Position numbers and translations under genes: made by a program. From Phytopythium helicoides (lineage: Eukaryota > Oomycota > Peronosporomycetes > Pythiales > Pythiaceae): a stretch of 64,000 nucleotides of DNA. Below, piece after piece: positions 21,601 through 33,004 of the stretch. Within the stretch, counting starts at the first letter, position 1. Every line of letters starts with the position of its first letter. The stretch spans positions 434,001 through 498,000 of the forward strand of contig JANFNE010000022.1 in NCBI GenBank assembly GCA_024867545.1, in the 5' to 3' direction. The notes below the pieces were generated by a model. That model did no database searches and was not told where the DNA came from. It saw only the letters and a program-made list of their open reading frames with translations.

Positions 21601-21846
21601 CATGAAATGTTACCCAGCTCCAACTACTTCATGAATCAGTCGTTTGTCGAGATTACGTGCTACATGATCATATCCGGCCATCTTGGTTACCTCCCCATTC
21701 TGGTATTATATCCTATGTTGGAGTGCTCCATAATGCTGTTGCCACACGGCCAACTGCAGTACTAGTAGAAGAAAAGAAGTTTCAGAAGTGACCACCACAC
21801 TCTCATCGCCAACTGCCACTCCAGTTAATACTATTGCTGCAGTAAT
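21601..21846. other. Unassigned boundary sequence before the satellite
   Basis: No coding frame or repeat unit is recognised. It may be further decayed transposon sequence, AT-richer than the genic arm. Confidence 0.3.
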
Positions 21847-21938
21847 GATTGTGGTGGCATGTCTAGAGATGTGGAAGCGACCACGTCCGACCATGTCATG
21901 TTGGACTCGTCACCCAAGGACCTCCATTTGGAGAACTC
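21847..21938 (+). repeat. Leftmost, truncated satellite unit
   Basis: 92 bp matching the 125-bp satellite from its GATTGTGGTGG segment to GAGAACTC, with edge-type differences (GTGG instead of GTAG, AGAGATG instead of AGAGGTG). The unit is cut by the copia insertion and resumes at 26,722. Confidence 0.9.
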
Positions 21939-22305
21939 TGTTGAGGGCAGCCGGTTTGACCTGGACCGACTAGCCCGAGGCAGTCCAATGCGATCCCACG
22001 TTGATTACGCTCATCGATTACGTCAACTCGTGGGTACGAGATTGTGGGTACAAGATGGGATCCACGTGGCGCCCTCTGATTGGCTGCCGTGAATCAGTAT
22101 CCAGGAAAAGATCAAGTAGAGTGAACCCAGTAAAGGACAGGCAGGCTTAGAGGTAGCAAGTAGTTGCGAACTAAGGACCTCAATCAAATCACTTTCGAAT
22201 CTTCCTTCTACCCCTCAAGTGGTCTTCGCTCCGGTCTTCTGTCCAAGTGAAGAACTCCCTCCGCTCCGTCCAAGCTTCGTGTCCAAGACCTCACTACCTC
22301 CAACA
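21939..22305 (+). repeat. Copia 5' LTR
   Basis: Begins TGTTGAGGGC and ends CTACCTCCAACA (TG...CA). 367 bp, same length as the 3' LTR. Contains a CCAAT box in inverse orientation (GATTGG near 22,079). Confidence 0.97.
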
Positions 22306-22324
22306 GGTTATGAGCCCAAGCACC
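22306..22324 (+). other. Copia primer-binding site, complementary to an internal initiator-tRNA-Met segment
   Basis: Directly after the LTR the sequence reads GGTTATGAGCCCAAGCACC. GGTTATGAGCCCA is complementary to the anticodon-stem/loop segment UGGGCUCAUAACC of initiator tRNA-Met, and the following AGCAC fits the next bases after one unpaired A. Drosophila copia uses the same internal half-tRNA strategy (GGTTATGGGCCCAG). The ORF start codon (22310-22312) lies in this site, opposite the CAU anticodon. Confidence 0.75.
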
Positions 22325-25300
22325 ATATCCTCTGCGCAAGACGCCTCGACCAAGGTCTCCATCGACAAGTTCAACGGAGACAACTACGCGACTTGGAGCC
22401 GCTACATGCGTGGCGTGTTCCTGACCAAGTCGACGTGGCATGTCGTGAACCGCGAGACGACTCCGAGCTTCACGGATCCGCGGGCCAAGGACGACTACGT
22501 CAAGGCAAGCAGCATCGCGTTCGGCTTGATGCTGCTCCACATGGACGCGGACTACCATCACGTGGTCGACGACTGTGAGGAAGCCTGGGTGGCGTGGGAG
22601 CGCTTGAAGACCCTCTACGGTGGATCGCAGAAGGCTGGTCGCATCTACTTGAAGCGACAGCTCTTCAGCATGGAGATGGCGGAAGGCGGCAATGTGTTGC
22701 ATCATTGCAATGAAGTCCTCAACATCAGCTCCAAGCTCAGCAGCATCGGCGCCAAGATGGAGGACGAAGATGTGGCGATCTGCTTGTTGCGCAGTCTCCC
22801 CAAGAGCTACGAGAACGTCGTGCTCAACTTGGAGATGAGCAACGCAGAGCTGCGGACGCGAGACGTTGTGAAGGTGCTCACGAATGAGCATATCAAGCGG
22901 CAAGGCGAGAAGACTCCGGCGATGAAGACTGAAGACGCGACCAAGGCGTTCAGTGTCGACCGAGAGCCTCGCCAGTGCACTTACTGCGGCAAGATGGGGC
23001 ACTTGGTTGACAAGTGCTGGACCAAGCAGAAGGACGAGAACCGAGGAGGTCCGAGACGCGGCGGCAATGGCCGTGGACGCGGGGCCAACAGCGCTCAGTG
23101 GAGGAACGACGACTACGACTACGACAACCAGCGAGTTGCGTTTGCGGTTTCCCTCGAGTGTGGAGTTTCGACGGGCGAGAAGATGCCCGGGATGTGGGCG
23201 GTCGACAGCGGCGCAACGCACCACATCTGCAACGACAAGACCAAGTTCGCCAGCCTGATTGAGCGAGACGACGGCGAACTATCGGTGGCCAACGGCAACA
23301 AGGCGGCAATCAAGGGTGTGGGAAGCATCTTCGAGCGAGTGCTTCTGCCCAACGGTGAAGAGCGCGAGATCGAGATCAAGGACGCGCTGTATGTCCCCGA
23401 CATGAGCAAGAATCTTCTATCGGTGCCGCAAATCAACAAGAGTGGCCAGTTCCAAGTGATCTTCGACGGCACCAAGATGCATGTTGCGCGCAAGGCTTCG
23501 AAGCAAGTGGTGGCGACGGCAGACCTCGTTGACGGACTCTACTGGCTTCGCACACCTCAGCGATCGGCTAACGCGGCAACCAGTGGAAGAGCTGTTGATC
23601 TGCACGCGCGTATGGGTCACGCTCCAGTTGAGGTGCTTTGCAAGATGGTCGACAACGAAATGATCAAGGACGCGAAGCTACCCTCCAGCTCGAGTGGACC
23701 AAGCGTGTGCCGCGGCTGTCAACAAGGAAAGATGGTCCAAAGGCCATTTCCAAGCAACCGTGACAAGCGCCACTACGACACGTTCGAGTTGCTCCACTTC
23801 GACATCTGCGGACCCAGGGAAGAAGACTCTCTGGGTGGAAGCAAGTATCTGCTGCTGATCGTCGACGAAGCCAGCGGATGCATGAAGGGATTCTGTCTGC
23901 GTGCCAAGTCGGAAAGCGAGGACTGCATCAAGACGTACATCACCAAGGTCCAGAACCAGTTCGGCAAGAAGGTCAAGTTCGTGCGTCATGATGGAGCGCG
24001 TGAGTTTGCCACCAACTCGCTCAAGGTGTTCTACGAAGACGAAGGCATCGAGCAGCAAACGACGGTTCCCTACGCGCACCAGACCAACGGCACAGCAGAG
24101 CGAGCCATCCGGACAATCGTCACGATCGGCCGCAGCATGCTCCACCACGCCAAGATGGACAAGATCTTCTGGGCTGAGGCAGCGATGACAGCCATCTACG
24201 TCAAGAATCGTCTACCGTCTCCCAAGTTCCAGCACAAGACTCCGTTCGAGATTCTGTACAAGTCCAAGCCAAGCGTGAAGCACATGCGTGTGTTTGGTTG
24301 TCGCGCTTACGTGCTGACTCCGAAAGAGAAGCGGCTCAAGTGGGACCCGAAGTCTCGTGCTGGGTTGTTCGTCGGATACGAGGAAGCGTCAAAGGCCTAT
24401 CGGGTTTATGACATCGAGGCGGGGCAGGTGGTTATCACTCGCGATGTCACCTTCGACGAATCGACTTTCGGCTTCTCGCCAGCGGCCTCCGATGAAGACG
24501 TGGAAGATCTCGCCTTCGACTCTCTCGAAATCGCTGAAGATGGACCAGGACAAACGGACTACACGCAGGCGGGGAAGCGCAAGAACCGATCGGCGACTGA
24601 AGATGACACTGCTGGAAGATCGCGGGCTGTTCGACACCGAGTTGGATTGGAAGAAGCAAGTGCGCCGCGCAGTTCTCCCTCGCGCCAAGAAGATGAAGAA
24701 GAAAAATCTGGTGACCGACACGATGGTTCGGACCCCTCGACTCCTCCTGTGTTTTGGCGAGCAAGCGCCAACGCTGTTGAAGCCTCCGACCTCTCCGAGC
24801 CAACAACATTCGAGGAAGCGGTGAACGGTCCGGATCAAGCTCACTGGCGCAAAGCGATTCGCGCGGAGCTGGAATCGATGCGACTTCGAGGTGTGTTTCG
24901 TGCGGCCAAGCTTCCAACGGGACAACGCGCCATCGGCACCAAGTGGGTTTTCAAGATCAAGCGAAAGGCTGACGGGTCCATCGAGAAGTACAAGGCACGC
25001 CTCGTGGCCAAGGGATTCAAGCAGAAGTACGGCATCGACTACACGGAAACGTTCTCGCCCGTGGTCAAGTACGCGACGCTGCGCATCGTGATCGCGCTCA
25101 TCGTCTTCTTCGGTTGGCAGCTCGATCAACTGGATGTGGTGACGGCATTCTTATACGGCGTGATGAAGGAGGTCGTGTACTGTGTGGTTCCTGAAGGCGT
25201 CGAGTTGGACGGCGGCTTTGACTGCCTTGAGCTGGTGAAGGCGATCTACGGCCTCAAGCAAGCTTCGCGTGTGTGGAACGAGACCTTCGACGAGTTCGTG

Positions 25301-26347
25301 TGCTCCATCGGCTTCCAAGTGTCAGCGTTCGACCCGTGTCTCTACATCAAGATTGTCAACGACCACTGCGTGCTCATCTTGGTCTACGTCGACGATGTTC
25401 TGGTGACGGGAAGCTCGATCGAGCTGATTGCACGCACCAAGTATGATCTGAAGATGCGCTTCGAGATGACCGACAGCGGCAAGTGTGCGTTCGTGCTCGG
25501 CATCGAGTTGGTCTATGGACCCGATGGAAGCATCACACTGTGCCAGCGACGCTACATCAACGACATCCTCACACGTTTCAACATGCTCCAGTGCAAGGCT
25601 GTGGTGAGTCCGGTCGACATGAGTTCGCGTCTGGTTCCAAGCGACGCATCTACCAAGGTGAACGCTCCGTTTCGGGAAGCGGTCGGCGCCTTGATGCATC
25701 TGATGACAGCGACTCGACCGGACATCGCGTATGGCGTGGGCTACGTATCGCGCTTCATGGAGAACCCGCAAGAGGAGCACTGGGTTGCGGTCAAGCGTAT
25801 CTTTCGCTACTTGCAAGGCACCAAGGACCACGGAATCTGCTTCAAGCCCGGCAACGTCATCGACTTTCGCGGCTACTCCGACGCCGACTGGGCTGGTGAC
25901 CTCGCTGATCGCAAGTCGACATCCGGCTACACCTTCATGTTGATGGGTGCCCCAGTCAGTTGGGGAAGCAAGAAGCAGTCAAGTGTGTCTCTGTCGACAA
26001 GCGAAGCGGAGTATATCGCGCTCAGCCTGGCCATCCAAGAAGGCAAGTGGATTCATCGCGTGGTTTGCGAGATCCTTGCGGCGGCGAACAAGTCGGGACC
26101 AGAGCTCATGATCCGCGAAGACAACCAGTCGTGCATCAAGATGACCAAGAACCCAGTCAACCACGGTCGCGCCAAGCACATCGACATCAAGTACCATCAC
26201 ATCCGCGACGTAGTCAAGCGTGGTGAAGTCAAGCTCGAGTACTGCGAGACTGCGACGATGCTGGCCGACATCATGACCAAGGCGCTCCCGGGACCTCGCC
26301 ACACGGAACTCACGGCGGCTCTCGGCATCCATGGGACTTCGCATTGA
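22310..26347 (+). CDS. Copia Gag-Pol polyprotein, intact, 1345 aa
   Basis: A single ORF without frameshift. Domains in order: copia-type Gag with [14 protein letters not shown] and ALKQ-like helices (residues 15-200); CCHC knuckle [14 protein letters not shown] (about 222-235); aspartic protease [12 protein letters not shown] (Asp at 299); GAG-pre-integrase HARMGH...CRGCQQGK (about 430-475); integrase with [14 protein letters not shown] and [10 protein letters not shown] (DD35E residues near 497, 557 and 594); reverse transcriptase with [44 protein letters not shown] and YVDDVLV (Y1026); RNase H with SDADWAGD and the ending [12 protein letters not shown]. Integrase before RT defines Ty1/copia. 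The first in-frame ATG is inside the PBS; the next methionine candidates would remove part of Gag. Confidence 0.96.
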   Translation: MSPSTISSAQDASTKVSIDKFNGDNYATWSRYMRGVFLTKSTWHVVNRETTPSFTDPRAKDDYVKASSIAFGLMLLHMDADYHHVVDDCEEAWVAWERLKTLYGGSQKAGRIYLKRQLFSMEMAEGGNVLHHCNEVLNISSKLSSIGAKMEDEDVAICLLRSLPKSYENVVLNLEMSNAELRTRDVVKVLTNEHIKRQGEKTPAMKTEDATKAFSVDREPRQCTYCGKMGHLVDKCWTKQKDENRGGPRRGGNGRGRGANSAQWRNDDYDYDNQRVAFAVSLECGVSTGEKMPGMWAVDSGATHHICNDKTKFASLIERDDGELSVANGNKAAIKGVGSIFERVLLPNGEEREIEIKDALYVPDMSKNLLSVPQINKSGQFQVIFDGTKMHVARKASKQVVATADLVDGLYWLRTPQRSANAATSGRAVDLHARMGHAPVEVLCKMVDNEMIKDAKLPSSSSGPSVCRGCQQGKMVQRPFPSNRDKRHYDTFELLHFDICGPREEDSLGGSKYLLLIVDEASGCMKGFCLRAKSESEDCIKTYITKVQNQFGKKVKFVRHDGAREFATNSLKVFYEDEGIEQQTTVPYAHQTNGTAERAIRTIVTIGRSMLHHAKMDKIFWAEAAMTAIYVKNRLPSPKFQHKTPFEILYKSKPSVKHMRVFGCRAYVLTPKEKRLKWDPKSRAGLFVGYEEASKAYRVYDIEAGQVVITRDVTFDESTFGFSPAASDEDVEDLAFDSLEIAEDGPGQTDYTQAGKRKNRSATEDDTAGRSRAVRHRVGLEEASAPRSSPSRQEDEEEKSGDRHDGSDPSTPPVFWRASANAVEASDLSEPTTFEEAVNGPDQAHWRKAIRAELESMRLRGVFRAAKLPTGQRAIGTKWVFKIKRKADGSIEKYKARLVAKGFKQKYGIDYTETFSPVVKYATLRIVIALIVFFGWQLDQLDVVTAFLYGVMKEVVYCVVPEGVELDGGFDCLELVKAIYGLKQASRVWNETFDEFVCSIGFQVSAFDPCLYIKIVNDHCVLILVYVDDVLVTGSSIELIARTKYDLKMRFEMTDSGKCAFVLGIELVYGPDGSITLCQRRYINDILTRFNMLQCKAVVSPVDMSSRLVPSDASTKVNAPFREAVGALMHLMTATRPDIAYGVGYVSRFMENPQEEHWVAVKRIFRYLQGTKDHGICFKPGNVIDFRGYSDADWAGDLADRKSTSGYTFMLMGAPVSWGSKKQSSVSLSTSEAEYIALSLAIQEGKWIHRVVCEILAAANKSGPELMIREDNQSCIKMTKNPVNHGRAKHIDIKYHHIRDVVKRGEVKLEYCETATMLADIMTKALPGPRHTELTAALGIHGTSH

Positions 26348-26354
26348 GGGGGCG
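26344..26354 (+). other. Copia polypurine tract
   Basis: TTGAGGGGGCG immediately precedes the 3' LTR. Its purine core GAGGGGG overlaps the stop codon of Gag-Pol. This is the expected plus-strand primer site. Confidence 0.7.
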
Positions 26355-26721
26355 TGTTGAGGGCAGCCGGTTTGACCTGGACCGACTAGCCCGAGGCAGT
26401 CCAATGCGATCCCACGTTGATTACGCTCATCGATTACGCCAACTCGTGGGCACGAGATTGTGAGTACAAGATGGGATCCACGTGGCGCCCTCTGATTGGC
26501 TGCCGTGAATCAGTATCCAGGAAAAGATCAAGTAGAGTGAACCCAGTAAAGGACAGGCAGGCTTAGAGGTAGCAAGTAGTTGCGAACTAAGGACCTCAAT
26601 CAAATCACTTTCGAATCTTCCTTCTACCCCTCAAGTGGTCTTCGCTCCGGTCTTCTGTCCAAGTGAAGAACTCCCTCCGCTCCGTCCAAGCTTCGTGTCC
26701 AAGACCTCACTACCTCCAACA
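26355..26721 (+). repeat. Copia 3' LTR
   Basis: 367 bp, TGTTGAGG...CCAACA. Differs from the 5' LTR by three transitions. Confidence 0.97.
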
Positions 26722-29700
26722 AACTCCAAGTGAGCGCGCGCGATGTGTCCGCGCGCGCAGATTGTGGTGGCATGTCTAGAGGTGTGGAAGCGACCACGTC
26801 CGACCATGTCATGTTGGACTCGTCACCCAAGGACCTCCATTTGGAGAACTCCAAGTGAGCGCGCGCGATGCGTCCGCGCGCGCAGATTGTAGTGGCATGT
26901 CTAGAGGTGTGGAAGCGACCACGTCCGACCATGTCATGTTGGACTCGTCACCCAAGGACCTCCATTTGGAGAACTCCAAGTGAGCGCGCGCGATGCGTCC
27001 GCGCGCGCAGATTGTAGTGGCATGTCTAGAGGTGTGGAAGCGACCACGTCCGACCATGTCATGTTGGACTCGTCACCCAAGGACCTCCATTTGGAGAACT
27101 CCAAGTGAGCGCGCGCGATGCGTCCGCGCGCGCAGATTGTAGTGGCATGTCTAGAGGTGTGGAAGCGACCACGTCCGACCATGTCATGTTGGACTCGTCA
27201 CCCAAGGACCTCCATTTGGAGAACTCCAAGTGAGCGCGCGCGATGTGTCCGCGCGCGCAGATTGTGGTGGCATGTCTAGAGGTGTGGAAGCGACCACGTC
27301 CGACCATGTCATGTTGGACTCGTCACCCAAGGACCTCCATTTGGAGAACTCCAAGTGAGCGCGCGCGATGCGTCCGCGCGCGCAGATTGTAGTGGCATGT
27401 CTAGAGGTGTGGAAGCGACCACGTCCGACCATGTCATGTTGGACTCGTCACCCAAGGACCTCCATTTGGAGAACTCCAAGTGAGCGCGCGCGATGCGTCC
27501 GCGCGCGCAGATTGTAGTGGCATGTCTAGAGGTGTGGAAGCGACCACGTCCGACCATGTCATGTTGGACTCGTCACCCAAGGACCTCCATTTGGAGAACT
27601 CCAAGTGAGCGCGCGCGATGCGTCCGCGCGCGCAGATTGTAGTGGCATGTCTAGAGGTGTGGAAGCGACCACGTCCGACCATGTCATGTTGGACTCGTCA
27701 CCCAAGGACCTCCATTTGGAGAACTCCAAGTGAGCGCGCGCGATGCGTCCGCGCGCGCAGATTGTAGTGGCATGTCTAGAGGTGTGGAAGCGACCACGTC
27801 CGACCATGTCATGTTGGACTCGTCACCCAAGGACCTCCATTTGGAGAACTCCAAGTGAGCGCGCGCGATGTGTCCGCGCGCGCAGATTGTAGTGGCATGT
27901 CTAGAGGTGTGGAAGCGACCACGTCCGACCATGTCATGTTGGACTCGTCACCCAAGGACCTCCATTTGGAGAACTCCAAGTGAGCGCGCGCGATGCGTCC
28001 GCGCGCGCAGATTGTAGTGGCATGTCTAGAGGTGTGGAAGCGACCACGTCCGACCATGTCATGTTGGACTCGTCACCCAAGGACCTCCATTTGGAGAACT
28101 CCAAGTGAGCGCGCGCGATGCGTCCGCGCGCGCAGATTGTAGTGGCATGTCTAGAGGTGTGGAAGCGACCACGTCCGACCATGTCATGTTGGACTCGTCA
28201 CCCAAGGACCTCCATTAGGAGAACTCCAAGTGAGCGCGCGCGATGTGTCCGCGCGCGCAGATTGTAGTGGCATGTCTAGAGGTGTGGAAGCGACCACGTC
28301 CGACCATGTCATGTTGGACTCGTCACCCAAGGACCTCCATTTGGAGAACTCCAAGTGAGCGCGCGCGATGCGTCCGCGCGCGCAGATTGTAGTGGCATGT
28401 CTAGAGGTGTGGAAGCGACCACGTCCGACCATGTCATGTTGGACTCGTCACCCAAGGACCTCCATTTGGAGAACTCCAAGTGAGCGCGCGCGATGCGTCC
28501 GCGCGCGCAGATTGTAGTGGCATGTCTAGAGGTGTGGAAGCGACCACGTCCGACCATGTCATGTTGGACTCGTCACCCAAGGACCTCCATTTGGAGAACT
28601 CCAAGTGAGCGCGCGCGATGTGTCCGCGCGCGCAGATTGTGGTGGCATGTCTAGAGGTGTGGAAGCGACCACGTCCGACCATGTCATGTTGGACTCGTCA
28701 CCCAAGGACCTCCATTTGGAGAACTCCAAGTGAGCGCGCGCGATGCGTCCGCGCGCGCAGATTGTAGTGGCATGTCTAGAGGTGTGGAAGCGACCACGTC
28801 CGACCATGTCATGTTGGACTCGTCACCCAAGGACCTCCATTTGGAGAACTCCAAGTGAGCGCGCGCGATGCGTCCGCGCGCGCAGATTGTAGTGGCATGT
28901 CTAGAGGTGTGGAAGCGACCACGTCCGACCATGTCATGTTGGACTCGTCACCCAAGGACCTCCATTTGGAGAACTCCAAGTGAGCGCGCGCGATGCGTCC
29001 GCGCGCGCAGATTGTAGTGGCATGTCTAGAGGTGTGGAAGCGACCACGTCCGACCATGTCATGTTGGACTCGTCACCCAAGGACCTCCATTTGGAGAACT
29101 CCAAGTGAGCGCGCGCGATGCGTCCGCGCGCGCAGATTGTAGTGGCATGTCTAGAGGTGTGGAAGCGACCACGTCCGACCATGTCATGTTGGACTCGTCA
29201 CCCAAGGACCTCCATTTGGAGAACTCCAAGTGAGCGCGCGCGATGCGTCCGCGCGCGCAGATTGTAGTGGCATGTCTAGAGGTGTGGAAGCGACCACGTC
29301 CGACCATGTCATGTTGGACTCGTCACCCAAGGACCTCCATTTGGAGAACTCCAAGTGAGCGCGCGCGATGCGTCCGCGCGCGCAGATTGTAGTGGCATGT
29401 CTAGAGGTGTGGAAGCGACCACGTCCGACCATGTCATGTTGGACTCGTCACCCAAGGACCTCCATTTGGAGAACTCCAAGTGAGCGCGCGCGATGCGTCC
29501 GCGCGCGCAGATTGTAGTGGCATGTCTAGAGGTGTGGAAGCGACCACGTCCGACCATGTCATGTTGGACTCGTCACCCAAGGACCTCCATTTGGAGAACT
29601 CCAAGTGAGCGCGCGCGATGCGTCCGCGCGCGCAGATTGTAGTGGCATGTCTAGAGGTGTGGAAGCGACCACGTCCGACCATGTCATGTTGGACTCGTCA

Positions 29701-32572
29701 CCCAAGGACCTCCATTTGGAGAACTCCAAGTGAGCGCGCGCGATGCGTCCGCGCGCGCAGATTGTAGTGGCATGTCTAGAGGTGTGGAAGCGACCACGTC
29801 CGACCATGTCATGTTGGACTCGTCACCCAAGGACCTCCATTTGGAGAACTCCAAGTGAGCGCGCGCGATGCGTCCGCGCGCGCAGATTGTAGTGGCATGT
29901 CTAGAGGTGTGGAAGCGACCACGTCCGACCATGTCATGTTGGACTCGTCACCCAAGGACCTCCATTTGGAGAACTCCAAGTGAGCGCGCGCGATGCGTCC
30001 GCGCGCGCAGATTGTGGTGGCATGTCTAGAGGTGTGGAAGCGACCACGTCCGACCATGTCATGTTGAACTCGTCACCCAAGGACCTCCATTTGGAGAACT
30101 CCAAGTGAGCGCGCGCGATGCGTCCGCGCGCGCAGATTGTAGTGGCATGTCTAGAGGTGTGGAAGCGACCACGTCCGACCATGTCATGTTGGACTCGTCA
30201 CCCAAGGACCTCCATTTGGAGAACTCCAAGTGAGCGCGCGCGATGCGTCCGCGCGCGCAGATTGTAGTGGCATGTCTAGAGGTGTGGAAGCGACCACGTC
30301 CGACCATGTCATGTTGGACTCGTCACCCAAGGACCTCCATTTGGAGAACTCCAAGTGAGCGCGCGCGATGCGTCCGCGCGCGCAGATTGTAGTGGCATGT
30401 CTAGAGGTGTGGAAGCGACCACGTCCGACCATGTCATGTTGGACTCGTCACCCAAGGACCTCCATTTGGAGAACTCCAAGTGAGCGCGCGCGATGCGTCC
30501 GCGCGCGCAGATTGTAGTGGCATGTCTAGAGGTGTGGAAGCGACCACGTCCGACCATGTCATGTTGGACTCGTCACCCAAGGACCTCCATTTGGAGAACT
30601 CCAAGTGAGCGCGCGCGATGCGTCCGCGCGCGCAGATTGTAGTGGCATGTCTAGAGGTGTGGAAGCGACCACGTCCGACCATGTCATGTTGGACTCGTCA
30701 CCCAAGGACCTCCATTTGGAGAACTCCAAGTGAGCGCGCGCGATGCGTCCGCGCGCGCAGATTGTAGTGGCATGTCTAGAGGTGTGGAAGCGACCACGTC
30801 CGACCATGTCATGTTGGACTCGTCACCCAAGGACCTCCATTTGGAGAACTCCAAGTGAGCGCGCGCGATGCGTCCGCGCGCGCAGATTGTAGTGGCATGT
30901 CTAGAGGTGTGGAAGCGACCACGTCCGACCATGTCATGTTGGACTCGTCACCCAAGGACCTCCATTTGGAGAACTCCAAGTGAGCGCGCGCGATGCGTCC
31001 GCGCGCGCAGATTGTAGTGGCATGTCTAGAGGTGTGGAAGCGACCACGTCCGACCATGTCATGTTGGACTCGTCACCCAAGGACCTCCATTTGGAGAACT
31101 CCAAGTGAGCGCGCGCGATGCGTCCGCGCGCGCAGATTGTAGTGGCATGTCTAGAGGTGTGGAAGCGACCACGTCCGACCATGTCATGTTGGACTCGTCA
31201 CCCAAGGACCTCCATTTGGAGAACTCCAAGTGAGCGCGCGCGATGCGTCCGCGCGCGCAGATTGTAGTGGCATGTCTAGAGGTGTGGAAGCGACCACGTC
31301 CGACCATGTCATGTTGGACTCGTCACCCAAGGACCTCCATTTGGAGAACTCCAAGTGAGCGCGCGCGATGCGTCCGCGCGCGCAGATTGTAGTGGCATGT
31401 CTAGAGGTGTGGAAGCGACCACGTCCGACCATGTCATGTTGGACTCGTCACCCAAGGACCTCCATTTGGAGAACTCCAAGTGAGCGCGCGCGATGCGTCC
31501 GCGCGCGCAGATTGTAGTGGCATGTCTAGAGGTGTGGAAGCGACCACGTCCGACCATGTCATGTTGGACTCGTCACCCAAGGACCTCCATTTGGAGAACT
31601 CCAAGTGAGCGCGCGCGATGCGTCCGCGCGCGCAGATTGTAGTGGCATGTCTAGAGGTGTGGAAGCGACCACGTCCGACCATGTCATGTTGGACTCGTCA
31701 CCCAAGGACCTCCATTTGGAGAACTCCAAGTGAGCGCGCGCGATGCGTCCGCGCGCGCAGATTGTAGTGGCATGTCTAGAGGTGTGGAAGCGACCACGTC
31801 CGACCATGTCATGTTGGACTCGTCACCCAAGGACCTCCATTTGGAGAACTCCAAGTGAGCGCGCGCGATGCGTCCGCGCGCGCAGATTGTAGTGGCATGT
31901 CTAGAGGTGTGGAAGCGACCACGTCCGACCATGTCATGTTGGACTCGTCACCCAAGGACCTCCATTTGGAGAACTCCAAGTGAGCGCGCGCGATGCGTCC
32001 GCGCGCGCAGATTGTAGTGGCATGTCTAGAGGTGTGGAAGCGACCACGTCCGACCATGTCATGTTGGACTCGTCACCCAAGGACCTCCATTTGGAGAACT
32101 CCAAGTGAGCGCGCGCGATGCGTCCGCGCGCGCAGATTGTAGTGGCATGTCTAGAGGTGTGGAAGCGACCACGTCCGACCATGTCATGTTGGACTCGTCA
32201 CCCAAGGACCTCCATTTGGAGAACTCCAAGTGAGCGCGCGCGATGCGTCCGCGCGCGCAGATTGTAGTGGCATGTCTAGAGGTGTGGAAGCGACCACGTC
32301 CGACCATGTCATGTTGGACTCGTCACCCAAGGACCTCCATTTGGAGAACTCCAAGTGAGCGCGCGCGATGCGTCCGCGCGCGCAGATTGTAGTGGCATGT
32401 CTAGAGGTGTGGAAGCGACCACGTCCGACCATGTCATGTTGGACTCGTCACCCAAGGACCTCCATTTGGAGAACTCCAAGTGAGCGCGCGCGATGCGTCC
32501 GCGCGCGCAGATTGTAGTGGCATGTCTAGAGGTGTGGAAGCGACCACGTCCGACCATGTCATGTTGGACTCG
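26722..32572 (+). repeat. 125-bp satellite array, segment A (about 47 copies)
   Basis: Head-to-tail copies of one 125-bp unit: AACTCCAAGTGAGC, an alternating-CG palindrome GCGCGCGCG/ATGCGTC/CGCGCGCGC, AGATTGTAGTGGCATG, TCTAGAGGTGTGGAAGC, GACCACGTCCGACCATGTC, ATGTTGGACTCGTCACCC and AAGGACCTCCATTTGGAG. All units here are 125 bp. Copies are nearly identical. Variants (GATGTGTCC for GATGCGTCC, GTGG for GTAG, one CCATTAGG near 28,215, one TTGAACTCG near 30,065) concentrate in the left half; units from about 30.2 kb rightwards are almost invariant. The segment ends where the gypsy LTR begins. Confidence 0.98.
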
Positions 32573-32863
32573 TGTAACGGGCCTAAAGCCCGCTACGATA
32601 CTTGCACGTTGCTCGAAGGAAGCAAATTCAACTCTGTTTCATTATCGGCGGGAGGCGGAGGCCTCCCGACCACTAAATCCCTAAAGTGGCTCGTGATTGG
32701 CTGAATGTGGGTTGCGTCCCAAATATCAGCCAATCAGAGCGAGGTACGTCGACGCGTGTCTACGCGGTGACACGCGTCACATATCCTACCTACATATGCA
32801 ATAAAACGGTAGATGCTAGCTACATATGTAATATGGAAAGTGTGCGGGGAGCGCCCCGCTACA
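32573..32863 (-). repeat. Gypsy 3' LTR (adjacent to the antisense ORF)
   Basis: 291 bp bounded by TGTAAC and GCTACA. Contains a perfect inverted pair of CCAAT boxes, TGATTGGCTGA (32694-32704) and TCAGCCAATCA (32726-32736), a 10-bp stem hairpin GACGCGTGTC/GACACGCGTC (32751-32778) and an AATAAAA (32810-32816) on the plus strand. Confidence 0.96.
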
Positions 32864-32878
32864 CCACCCCCCTCTCAA
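32864..32878 (-). other. Gypsy polypurine tract
   Basis: On the minus strand the bases just before the 3' LTR read TTGAGAGGGGGGTGG, the expected plus-strand primer for reverse transcription. Confidence 0.8.
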
Positions 32879-32905
32879 GATCGCGCTCACTCCTTGAGCG
32901 CGCAG

Positions 32906-32962
32906 ATGATGTTCCCGAAGAAGAAGCGACAAGGCGCGGCGCGCACGCCGCGCCACTCGTAG
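32906..32962 (+). other. 18-codon leader ORF with a nuclear-localisation-like motif, in frame with the antisense ORF
   Basis: ATG ATG at 32906-32911 starts a short frame containing PKKKRQ, ending at TAG 32960-32962. The following codons are CAA CAG, and 14 codons later the ATG of the antisense ORF lies in the same frame. The leader could be an upstream ORF, or an N-terminal part used by stop readthrough or splicing. Translation is unproven. Confidence 0.35.
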
Positions 32963-33004
32963 CAACAGCCACAACCAGATCTGCTAGACCAGGCACAGCA
33001 CGTG

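Larger units (their letters stand above)
21939..26721 (+). mobile_element. Complete Ty1/copia LTR retrotransposon, copy 1
   Basis: The element is 4783 bp: two 367-bp LTRs, a PBS directly after the 5' LTR, one uninterrupted Gag-Pol ORF, and a purine tract before the 3' LTR. The 5-bp target duplication AACTC lies at 21934-21938 and 26722-26726 and splits a satellite unit, so the element inserted into the array. The two LTRs differ at three positions, all transitions (near 22,022, 22,036 and 22,047 in the 5' copy), about 0.8% divergence. The intact ORF and near-identical LTRs indicate a recent insertion. A second copy lies at 62,320 on the opposite strand. Confidence 0.97.

Noticed and set aside
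22208..23224. 338-codon minus-strand ORF opposite copia gag
   Set aside because: Low-complexity shadow with a Val run, overlapping the LTR and gag; unlike the gypsy antisense ORF it has no non-overlapping coding part.
26722..32572. Regular repeats as a CRISPR array
   Set aside because: There are no unique spacers; the whole 125-bp unit is repeated, and the setting is eukaryotic.
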